Source: Helochares maculicollis (taxonomy: Eukaryota; Arthropoda; Insecta; Coleoptera; Hydrophilidae). Taken from it: DNA of 39,520 nt. Both the position numbers and the translations under genes were made by a program. Within the stretch, counting starts at the first letter, position 1; every line of letters begins with the position of its first letter. The stretch covers positions 1 through 39,520 of the forward strand of contig JAWQRO010000413.1 of assembly GCA_033557835.1 (NCBI GenBank). Direction: 5' to 3'. A model generated the notes under the pieces. It was not told the origin of the DNA and did not search any database. It worked only from the letters and a program-made list of their open reading frames with translations. This document shows, piece by piece, positions 22,320-31,671 of the stretch.

Positions 22320-23652
22320 TTTCGCTTTTCGATCTCGAGAATTTGACGGATCTACACGTTTTGAGTGCCCCTGGATCCATTTGACCATTTTCGCATGGTA
22401 CCTGTGTGTGTGTATGTAAACACGATACGTCCAGACCTTTGAGGTGGCGTGTTGAAATTAGGCATACGTGTATTATCGCAAAAACTTAGATCTGTATCAA
22501 CTTTCGAGGCATGTAGGACCATCGGAAGTACTTTACCTACATAGTTTTGAAAAATTTTCAGGTAAAGTGGTCTGTAAAACTAAGCTACCAGATTGAAATT
22601 TCGTGCACACCTTAAATATCACAAAAATCTGTCGAAAACAAATTTTCAACACGATCGAAGCACCGGAAGTGCTATTTTTTATAATTTTAAAAATCCCAAT
22701 TTCACTAGGCCTTGGCATAAAAAATGTGCAAAAATGTTACAAAAATGGTAAACTTGGAAAATGTAGCAATAACAAATAGTTCCGTGTAAAACCGGAAAAC
22801 CGGAAGTGGGACTTTAGCAGCATAAATTCGAGTTTTACATTCCCGTATACTATACGAAGTATAGTAAAGATATTGGAATCGTAAGAAAATTCGACCTCAG
22901 GATTTTGACGGATCTCCACGTTTTGTGTGCCCCTGAATCCATTTTGACCACATTTTTCATATTGTCTATGTGTGTGTGTTACGTATGTAAACACGACTAT
23001 GGTTAGACCGTTTGAGGTGGAGCGATGAGGTTAGGCATACGCGTATTATCGCGAAAACTTAGATCTGTATCAACTTTCGAGGCATGTAGGACCACCGGAA
23101 GTACTTTACCTACACAGTTTTGAATTTTTTTCAAGTAAAGTGGTCTTTAAAACTAAGCTACCAAATTGAAATTTCGTGCACACCTTAAATATCACAAAAA
23201 TCTGACGATAACCAATTTTCAACATGATCGGAGCACCGGAAGTGCTATTTTTATCATTTTGAAAATTCCAATTTCAGTAGGTGTTGACATAAAAGAAATT
23301 ACAAAATTGTTACAAAAGTGATAAATATGGAAAATTTAGCAATAACAAATAGTTCCGTGTAAATTAGAAAACCGGAAGTGGAAGTTTACTGGCATAATTT
23401 TGATTTATAGTTATGAATATGTATTCTATAATTGGATCCTTACTTTAGTTATGAATTCACATTTTAAAATTGAAGTCTTTGCAAAAAGTTCTTACAAGCG
23501 TTCGATATAACAGACTAGTCAAGGGTGCCTCTGACAATTTTTGGCATATTGTCAGTGCGTGTGTGATACGTGTGAGGTGTATGGTATGTGTATAGTGCTT
23601 GTGGTGCATGTGATGCGTGTGTGATTTGTGTATCTGTGTCTGCGTATCTATA
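22320..23652 (-). repeat. repeat family A array (right copy, first part)
   Basis: Roughly two tandem units in the opposite orientation to the left array. The anchor 'gacggatct(c/a)cacgtttt' recurs at about 22345 and 22907, giving a period near 562. The palindrome TACTATAC-GAA-GTATAGTA sits at 22848-22866. CCGGAAGT cores occur at about 22664, 22803, 23096, 23238 and 23373. A GT-rich tract at 23555-23650 ends the section, and a mariner interrupts it at 23653. Confidence 0.88.
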
Positions 23653-24773
23653 CTAGATTATTCAATAAGAAAAACATAGCTTTATGATTTGAAATGCACT
23701 TTTTAAAACAGTATACTCTCCCTGAACATCAATACACTTCCGTTCCAACGAGATTCCACTTTATGAATTCCATCCCTAAAGTGAGAATCTGAAAGGGCTG
23801 CAAACTACGTTTCCACAGCTGTTATCACCTCATCATTTGACGAAAAATGCTTTCCACGCATGCATTTTTTTAAGTTAGAAGTCGCTAGAGGCCAAATCTG
23901 GTGAATACGGTGGATGCTCCAACAATTCAAGCTTAAATTCATCGATTTTAGCCATTATCAAAATGCTCTTGTACCACGGTGCATTATCCTGATGAAAAAG
24001 AACCTTTTTCCTCTGCAAATCGGATCTTTTTTCCTTTAGCTGGTCTAAACGGTTACAATAATACTCAGATTTTATTGTTTTACCAGTTTGCAAGATATTC
24101 AGACAATCTTTCGCATCCCAAAAAACTGATGCTAACACCTTCTTGGACAATTCCTGGATAGGAATGGAAGAACCCGGTTCACAGCACTCTTGTTTTGATT
24201 CAGGATCATAGTGATAGACCCAAGTCTCATCCATAGTGATGAATCGACGCACAAATTAGCGAATGCGGCCCCCATTGGGCACACAGCTTTCTGACCAAAT
24301 ACTTCTATCAAAATACTGCTTACACTGCCTTCTACTAAATCTCTTTTAATCATTCAACGATTTTCCAATATGATTTACTGCATTTTTCTACGATTTATGG
24401 TGTTGTTGCTGTTTTTGGACGTCCTTGATGTGAATCGTCTTCAAGGCTTACACGTCCACGTTTAAATTCAGCAACCTATGTTTCTATTGTACTAATTGAA
24501 GAAGAAGAGTCTTTACGCACTTTCAACATTCGTTCACAAATTTCCTTTGCTTTTGAACCTTCCAAAAATAAAAAATACTTGCTAGTTCATTTTTCTAATG
24601 TGAAAAAACACTGTGACACGTCGATACTAAATGGCTTGTAAACAAAGAATGAATTGACAGATTGAAATGAAACTTCACATACGTTCATAAGAAGAACGTA
24701 CCAACAAAACAAAAAAATTAGGCTATCAGTAACGTCCTTTCTTATTGAACTGAAAACTTATTGAACAACCTAG
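23653..24773 (-). mobile_element. mariner transposon with TIRs and TA duplication (inactive)
   Basis: About 1.12 kb, bounded by TA (23651-23652 and 24774-24775). The ends are imperfect inverted repeats: left CTAGATTATTCAATAAG, right CTTATTGAACAACCTAG. On the minus strand the transposase is recognisable: TMDETWVYHYDPES (first Asp), FHQDNAP (second Asp), and YSPDLASSD with exactly 34 residues between the second and third Asp, i.e. a D34D mariner. Stop codons and frameshifts occur in the N-terminal half (24630-24260) and a stop directly follows the third motif near 23875; the C-terminal part (FSSNDEVIT, about 23840) is in the next stretch. It is shorter than the usual 1.3 kb, so some internal sequence is lost. 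It inserted into the GT-rich part of repeat A and belongs to the same family as the tandem pieces at 129-2130. Confidence 0.9.
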
Positions 24774-25390
24774 TACGTGTAGACACGATAGCGGTCAAAC
24801 CATTTGACGTGAAACGATTAAATTTGGCATGCGGCTATTATCGCAAAATTGCAGAACTGTATCGACTTTTGAGGCAAGTAGGACCTCCGGAGGCACCTAT
24901 TTACCTACACAGCCTTCAATTTTTTTAAGCAAACTAGTCTTTAAAACTGAGCTATTTCATTGAAATTTTGTGCCCATCTTAAATGTCACGAAAAAATAGT
25001 AGGTACAAACGCAATCGGAGCACCGGAATGACTATTTTTCAACTTTGAAAATTCTATATTTAGTAGGCCTTGGAATAGAAAAGTTTACCAATTTACCACA
25101 AAAATGCTAAACATTGTAAAATTGGCCATCACAAGAGGATCTGTGCAAGTTGAAAAACCGGAAGTGGGAATTTACCGACATAAATTTGATTTCTTATGTA
25201 ATGAAGTGAATTTAAATTGGACCCATATTTTAGTCAGGAATAACCATAACAAGTGGATCTGCGCAAGTTGAAAAACCGGCAGTGGAACTTTACCAACATA
25301 AATTTGATTTTTTAAGTAATGAAGTGAATCTAAAACGCACCCATATTTTAGTTATGAATTTACACTTAAAATTTGGGCCTTATGTTAAAG
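24774..25390 (-). repeat. repeat family A array (right copy, second part)
   Basis: Continues the repeat-A unit interrupted by the mariner: 'gacacgatagcggtca', 'aaatttggcatgcgg', 'gagcaccgg' and 'aaaaccggaagtggg' (25153) follow in the family order. A partial internal duplication of about 110 bases repeats 'aagttgaaaaaccgg' at 25146 and 25268. Confidence 0.82.
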
Positions 25391-25459
25391 GATTTTCCGT
25401 TATTTATTAGGACTATTTTTAGATCGGAAACAATATTTAGCATACTAACAACAATTAAA

Positions 25460-26260
25460 TTGAATGGTACTCAAAAAAAATTAATAATTTTATTTGTGTG
25501 ATAAATTTCAAAACATGGCTCCAGACAGGCACCAACTTTACAATTTGGGCACCAGTGCCAACTCTCCTTAAGTATACGCTTTCTTGAGCCATCTCGCTCA
25601 GAACGATAAACTACACGTTTTGTTAGTCTACTTTTACTTCCAGTTATTGGAATGGGAGTTAGAACGAGATGTTCTTTCAGTCGCCTTGGATTCAGAGTGT
25701 GGCATCCAGCTCAGGAGGGTCTAACACTGTGGCGTGGGTCGAATGATGCACCTCATGCGCGTCAATACGACCAAGCAAATACAACAAAGTGGACTGTATA
25801 ATTATATTAATTTAAAGATTTCCCAAATGTGATGGTTATAAGATATTCAACTTAGTACTACTATTCTTTACAAGTGGTCAACTTAATACCACTCTTCAAA
25901 CTAAACCTTTCTCTATACCTAATCTCTGGGAAAGTGGTGGGGACGCCACTCTCTTCCTTTAGCGACCCAATAGGACGCAACACAGAGTTTTACTAGAGCG
26001 TCTACCTTTAGAAGGAAAATCTGGTATATGGTACTTCTCTGTGTACTCTTGTATCAGTTGTATGCTAAATTGAAGATATGTCATAGAACCTCCATTCCAA
26101 AGCGCATCTTCCATTAGACGAAAAAAAGGTTTTCCAACGTTATCAAGGTAGTGGGTAGTTGGGTAGCCGTTGATCGATGTGTCATAAATATGTGAAAGAA
26201 AGTAGACATCTCGTTTAACTTTCCATCGCATTAACGGTGCACTTCGTTTCGCTTAAGCTT
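25460..26260 (-). pseudogene. piggyBac-family transposase remnant
   Basis: Minus-strand frame 26231-25959 reads MRWKVKRDVYFLS, then KPFFRLMEDALWNG and FSIQLIQEYTEKYHIPDFP, matching the last part of the catalytic domain and the following helical region of piggyBac transposases. After a break of about 240 bases, 25700-25480 gives HTLNPRRLKEHLVL, W-HWCPNCKVGACLEPCFEIYHT, the C-terminal cysteine-rich zinc-binding domain of the family. Much of the core between 'DVYFLS' and 'KPFFRL' is deleted, so the DDD triad is not intact, and the piece between the two blocks is probably an insertion. I found no TTAA-flanked ends. Non-functional relic. Confidence 0.72.
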
Positions 26261-26800
26261 TAAACTTCCACCAATCATTACATTTCGTTCAGTTATACTA
26301 GGACATGCCAGTTGGAAATTTCTATTGAGATTTTCATAAATTAACTAGATCTTATTGAGTTGCTGATTTGGATGTAGAGCCAAATCCTTTGTCTCGATAT
26401 TCGCAAATGTTAATATCTCTTTATATATACATATCGGGGAGACGAAACGAAAACAACGATGCCAAGAACTCTGCTCCAGAGCTCGGTAGAACGACTTTCT
26501 CGTATTACCTGCTTTGTTCTTCCACGCGTGAAAAAAAATTAATATGCGTCCTACGGCTACTCCATTTCCACAGATCTATTGCATTTTGCCTCCTGACTGA
26601 GAATTTTCACTAGACGTCTCTACGTTTTCTGTGAGGTCCGCTACAGTGCGCCAAAGTTTGGGCCAAACACAATTTTTTATGGATTTTTGACCAATCGCGA
26701 ATATCTCCGTTATCGTTCGTTTTATGAAGACGAACAGGAGATGAATATTGTAAGGTATGGCGAGATAAACTAGCTGGTATAACGAAATACAAGTTAGGAC
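26261..26800. other. no recognised gene
   Basis: The short stretch between the piggyBac remnant and satellite 2. 26640-26800 ('ccaatcgcgaatatctccg', 'agacgaacaggagatgaat') has the look of the end of another dispersed repeat that leads straight into the first satellite monomer, but I see no other copy in this window. Confidence 0.4.
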
Positions 26801-29320
26801 CCACCAAGGGCCTCCAGCTCATAAGGAAAGCTAAATGTAGATGGGTAATTAAATGATTTTGTGATACCTAGCGGCGATCTCACTTCCATGGAGGAAAGAT
26901 TCATTGTTTGTTTCTTGCGCATTTCCCTTTCTTATTTCCCTCCAGACTGAAATTCTCCTCAGAAATTAGTCAAGGTCATCCTATGGAGTTGGACAGGCTC
27001 GATTTACATCAAGGGCGTCCAGCTCGTAAGGAAAGCTAAATGTAGATGGGTAATTGTATGTTTTTGTGATACCCAGCGGCGATCTCACTTTCATGTAGGG
27101 AAATGATTTATTGTTTGTTTCTTTCTTATTTCCCTCCAGACTGAAATTCTCCTCAGAAGTTAGTCAAGGTGATCCTATGAAGTTGGATAGGCTCGATTTT
27201 CATCAAGGGCCTCCAGCTCATAAGGAAAGCTAAATGTAGATGGGTTATTAAATGTTTTTGTGAAACCTAGCAGCGATCTCACTTCCATGTGGGGGAATGA
27301 TTCATTGTTTGTTGCTTTCTTATTTCCCTCCAGACTGAAATTCTCCTCAGAAGTTAGTCAAAGTCATCCTATGGAGTTGGACAGGCTCGATTTACATCAA
27401 GGGCCTCCAGCTCATAAGGAAAGCTAAATGTAGATGGGTAATTAAATGATTTTGTGATACCTAGCGGCGATCTCACTTCCATGTAGAGGAATGATTCGTT
27501 GTTTGTTGCTTTCTTATTTCCCTCCAGACTGAAATTCTTCTCAGAAGTTAGTCAAGGTTAACCTATGGAGTTGGACAGGCTCGATTTTCATCAGGGGCCT
27601 CCAGCTTATAAAGAAAGCTAAATGTAGATGGGTAATTAAATGTTTTTGTGATACCTAGCAGCGATCTTACTTTCATGTAGGGGAATGATTCATTGTTTGT
27701 TTCTTTCTTATTTCCCTCCAGACTGAAATTCCCCTCAGAAGTTAGTCAAAGTCATCCTATGGAGTTGGACAGGCTCGATTTACATCAAGGGCCTCCAGCT
27801 CATAAGGAAAGCTAAATGTAGATAGGTAATTAAATGTTTTTATGATACCTAGCAGCGATCTCACTTCCATGTAGGGGAATGATTCATTGTTTGTTTGTTT
27901 CTTATTTCCCTCCAGACTGAAATTTCCCTCAGAAGTTAGTAAAGGTCATCCTATAGAGTTGTACAGGCTCGATTTACATCAAGGGCCTCCAGCTCGTAAG
28001 GAAAGCTAAATGTAGATGGGTAATTAAATGATTTTGTGATACCTAGCAGCGATCTTACTTCCATGTAGGGGAATGATTCATTGTTTGTTGCTTTCTTATT
28101 TCCCTCCAGACTGAAATTCTCCTCAGAAATTAGTCAAAGTCATCCTGTGGAGTTGGACAGGCTCGATTTACATCAAGGGCCTCCAGCTCATAAGGAAAGC
28201 TAAATGTAGATGGGTAATTAAATGTATTTATGATACCTAGCGGCGATCTCACTTTCATGTAGGGGAATAATTCATTGTTTGCTTCTTTCTTATTTCCCTC
28301 CAGACTGAAATTCCCCTCAGAAGTTAGTCAAAGTCATCCTATGGAGTTGGACATGCTCGATTTACATCAAGGGCCTCCAGCTCATAAGGAAAGCTAAATG
28401 TAGATGGGTAATTAAATGTATTTATGATACCTAGCGGCGATCTCACTCTCATGTAGGGGAATAATTCATTGTTTGCTTCTTTGTTATTTTCCTCCAGACT
28501 GAAATTCTCCTCAGAAGTTAGACAAGGTCATCCTATGGAGTTGGACGGGCTCGATTTACATCAAGGGCCTCCAGCTCATAAGGAAAGCTAAATGTAGATA
28601 CGTAATTAAATGATTTTGTGATACCTAGCAGCGATCTCATTCTCATGTAGGGGAATAATTAATTGTTTATTGCATTTTTATTTCCCTCCAGACTGAAAGT
28701 ACTCTCAGAAGTTAGTCAAGGTGATTCTATGGAGTTGGACAGGCTCGATTTTCAGCAAGGGCCTCCAGTTTATAAAGAAAGCTAAATGTAGATGGGTAAA
28801 TAAAGGTTTTTGTGATACTTAGCAGCGATCTCACTTCTATGTAGGGGAATGAATCATTGTTTGTTTCTTTTTTATTTCCTGCCAGACTGAAATTACCCTC
28901 AGAAGTTAGTCAAGGTCATCCTATGGAGTTGGACAGGCTCGATTTACATCAAGGGCCTCCAGTTCACAAGAAAAGCTAAATATAGATGGGTAATTAAATG
29001 TTTTTGTGATACCTAGCGGGGATCTCACTTCCAGTATGGGAGTGATTCATTGTTTGTTGCTTTCTTATTTCCCTCCAGGCTGAAATTCCCCTCAGAAGTT
29101 AGACAAGGTCATCCTATGGAGTTGGACGGGCTTGATTTACATCAAGGGCCTCCCGCTCATAAGGAAAGCTAAATGTAGATGGGTAATTAAATGATTTTGT
29201 GATACCCAGCGGCGATCTCACTTCCATGTAGGATTCATTGTTTGTTGCTTTTTTATTTCCCTCCAGACTGAAATTCCTCTCAGAAACTAATCAAGATCAT
29301 CCTATGGAGTTGGAGTTGAA
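26801..29320 (+). repeat. satellite 2: 194-bp tandem repeat, 13 monomers
   Basis: The anchor 'catcaagggcctcc' (with small variants) starts at 27007, 27201, 27395, 27589, 27783, 27977, 28171, 28365, 28559, 28753, 28947 and 29140: eleven steps of which ten are exactly 194 and the last 193. The first anchor (about 26801) is 206 away. Each monomer contains 'aaggaaagctaaatgtagat', 'gatacctagc(g/a)gcgatctc', 'gaatgattcattgtttgtt', 'tatttccctccagactgaaa' and 'tcctatggagttggaca'. No coding or strong palindromes were seen. Changes are mostly substitutions, which is why the phase is kept. Confidence 0.96.
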
Positions 29321-29885
29321 TTTTTTCTCATCGAACCTAGAACTGTTTGATTTTTTCTACCCTAGGGGTCGCAATTTTTTAAATTTCATTCTCGGCAATC
29401 GATTCTAACCAGCGTCGGGGGATGGGCGAGACGTAGTCTATCAGAAATTACGTGTTCCACTTCTGTAGGGGTCGCAGCTTGGGCTACCGAGCCATATTTC
29501 AAAAAATATCAAAATTCGCGTATTTTCAAAATCGAACCACCGCCGATTCTTTCGGATTTCCCGATTCCGATGGCGCAAGTTTCGTTTCGATATTCCCACG
29601 GGGAGAGGAGTTACGGCAGTCGGAATTCGAGCTTCTTGCGTGGGCACATTTTAGCACATTTTCGGGGCCATTGGAAGCCGTGATTGCGACTCTGGCCGCG
29701 CGAATGGGCTGTTAGGCGGTTGGGAAGGTCGTGATGAACGTTTTGGTGTCGAAGTGGTCCGGATTGGTCGCACCAGAGGCCGAGAGATCAATGAAAACCG
29801 TTAAGTGGCCGAAAAATTCAACAAAGCGGCAACTTTGGCGGCGCTTAGAGGTAGCAGTTCGCGTTTGATCGCAACAGCCTCACTC
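29321..29885. other. no recognised gene; relatively G/C-rich
   Basis: Sequence after satellite 2 with more G+C than its surroundings (for example 29400-29420 and 29690-29790). Overlapping open frames of 87 codons (plus, 29452-29715) and 68 codons (minus, 29647-29441) exist, but neither resembles a known family. Could be part of an unrecognised dispersed repeat. Confidence 0.4.
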
Positions 29886-29994
29886 ACAGGCATGTCGAAA
29901 ATGGTCACAATGGATTCAGGGGCGTTCAAAACGTGGCGATCAGTCAAAATGTCATTATTATCCTTCGTATAGTAATACGGGAATGTAAAAAGAG
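29886..29994 (+). repeat. repeat family A fragment
   Basis: Matches the section from 'aatggattcaggggc' through 'aacgtggcgatcagtc' to 'atacgggaatgtaaaa'. Its palindrome is damaged (CCTTCGTATAGTAATACG). It joins directly to the repeat-B copy at 29995. Confidence 0.8.
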
Positions 29995-30420
29995 TCTTAC
30001 CCTTAAGTCTCTCGTCTGAAGCATAAACAGTGTTTGACATACTGATACCTCCTCTAAACCACCCCTCACCCCATTAAGAGGTGAATTTCCGTAAAGCGAG
30101 GTAGAATGTAGTTCTCAGCTTTCAGAGGAGTACAAACATAATTGAATTCCCATTGACAGCAGTGTTGCTTTTTGAGGTATGTTTTTGAAGCACGACAAAA
30201 ATTTTAACCCTCGATGAGCCCTTTGGAAAATTTTGAAAAACAGCTAAATATGGGTCTCTTAATTTTGAACGAAAATTCTTAAAGTAAAAGCTACCTGTTT
30301 TTAGCAATTTAAGTTTTTGAGGTACAAGACGCGTAGTAAAAACATTCAACCCCCCTTTTCACCCCTCTAGAAACGGAATTAAAAATTCCTTTTCTAGCGT
30401 ATTTTCTATTATTACGATTA
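29995..30420 (-). repeat. repeat family B, inverted copy
   Basis: The reverse complement aligns to 33980-34190: 'tcatcgagggttaaaattt', 'tgtcaatgggaattcaatta', 'ggggtgaggggtggt', 'aggtatcagtatg' and 'tttatgcttcagacgag' all have close counterparts there in the same order. Non-coding in all copies. Confidence 0.8.
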
Positions 30421-31289
30421 TAGCGCTATTTAGTGGCTACAGGTCTGCCGGAAAGTTTTAGAATCTACACATAAATCTATGCCGATATTTTGCCAGTAAA
30501 CAGAGATAAAAATAAAAGTATGTTTTCAAGTGGCAGTGCTTCGTTGGAAATGCATATAAAACAAGGAAACGACTCTGAATGAACTGTTATCGGTTTTAAA
30601 CGACGTGTTCAGTTAAAACAGACGATAACAAAGCAACTCGTTTATTTTTATTTACGTGCCCATCGAAATATCACATTATAGTATTTGGTATTTTTAAGTC
30701 TCAAGTGGATTTAGAAGCTTAAGTTTATTCGAGTATATTACGTATCTCTCAATCGACGGCTTCCCACGTATTTTCAATCGACCAGGAGTTTCGTACCTAC
30801 AAATTAATAAAAAAAACCTTCACGAGCGCTAGTGAAATGGCCCACTTTCCTCAAGCACTTTACTTTTTTGTTTCCTGCACGAATCACCTAAATTATCGGC
30901 CCGTTCCACTTATAAAAATTTCTAAAACACGATATTACGTATAAATAAATCCATAGTTTTAACGGGTTTAAAGTCCGGATGCGTAATTTTTTAGTCATTA
31001 ATAAGTACATTGGAACATTCTAGAGGCATTCCACGGTTTCAAATGCGCTTTTCGCGCGCTTCCTTTCCCACGGTCTGCTTAAAAAAGGGCGACTTTACAG
31101 TACAACTGGCCTGTTTCCGATGATTTTATCTGCTCGAATCATGAAAACGTTGGGGCAAATAGGGCGAAATATGTCTTACTTACATAGTAATACCCTGAAA
31201 GAAAAAAGTCCCGGTAGTTTCGTAATGTCAACTCCGAATTCTCACGACTGCGCCATTGTGAGCGAAGCAGCGCACGTCGGCTCGCACCT
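30421..31289. other. peroxiredoxin distal upstream region
   Basis: No gene recognised. Mixed-composition unique-looking sequence leading to the peroxiredoxin promoter. Open frames at 31120-31329 (plus) and 31405-31139 (minus) overlap the promoter and 5' UTR and show no known domain. Confidence 0.5.
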
Positions 31290-31291
31290 GG

Positions 31292-31298
31292 TATATAA
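31292..31298 (+). promoter_or_regulatory. TATA box, candidate peroxiredoxin promoter
   Basis: TATATAA about 245 bases before the peroxiredoxin ATG, followed by a GAGA-type tract (31309-31320, gcgagcgagagaga). A start site would be expected near 31320-31330. I see no perfect insect initiator there, so the exact start is uncertain. Confidence 0.5.
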
Positions 31299-31436
31299 TT
31301 TATTTCGCGAGCGAGAGAGACGTAAGTAGACTTCGTTGGTCGAGCCGCATGGGAGAAATCGCCGGCCAAACCGTTATTCCCTTGATCTTCGTCATTCTCG
31401 ATCACAGTGCTTGAGAAGCGGACGCATATCTAAAAC

Positions 31437-31530
31437 GTAAGTCTTCCACGGGAAAACTCTCCCCTATTCGCAATTGCGCAATCTTAATCAATCTGTGTTT
31501 TTACTAACAGCACATTCCAATCACTTTCAG
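31437..31530 (+). other. probable 5' UTR intron of peroxiredoxin
   Basis: A strong donor (AAAAC|GTAAGT at 31437) and a pyrimidine-rich acceptor (TCACTTTCAG ending 31530) would leave the leader ATTGCTCAAC directly before the ATG. The intron would be 94 bases. An alternative donor GTAAGT stands at 31322, but that is too close to the TATA box to leave an exon. Confidence 0.55.
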
Positions 31531-31540
31531 ATTGCTCAAC

Positions 31541-31671
31541 ATGGCTCCTAAATTACAAAAACCAGCCCCAGACTTCAAAGGAACTGCCGTGGTGGATGGA
31601 CAATTTAAAGAAATCAAGTTGGCCGATTACAAAGGGAAATACGTCGTCCTTTTTTTCTACCCCTTAGACTT
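31541..31671 (+). CDS. Prx1: peroxiredoxin coding exon 1
   Basis: Encodes MAPKLQKPAPDFKGTAVV onward to YVVLFFYPLD plus two bases of Phe44, ending before GTAAGTGAT. This is the N-terminal beta-hairpin and the first strand of the thioredoxin fold, just short of the peroxidatic loop. Confidence 0.96.

Noticed and set aside
29441..29715. Overlapping open frames in a G/C-rich patch
   Set aside because: Length is expected by chance at this composition; no family resemblance and no splice or promoter context.
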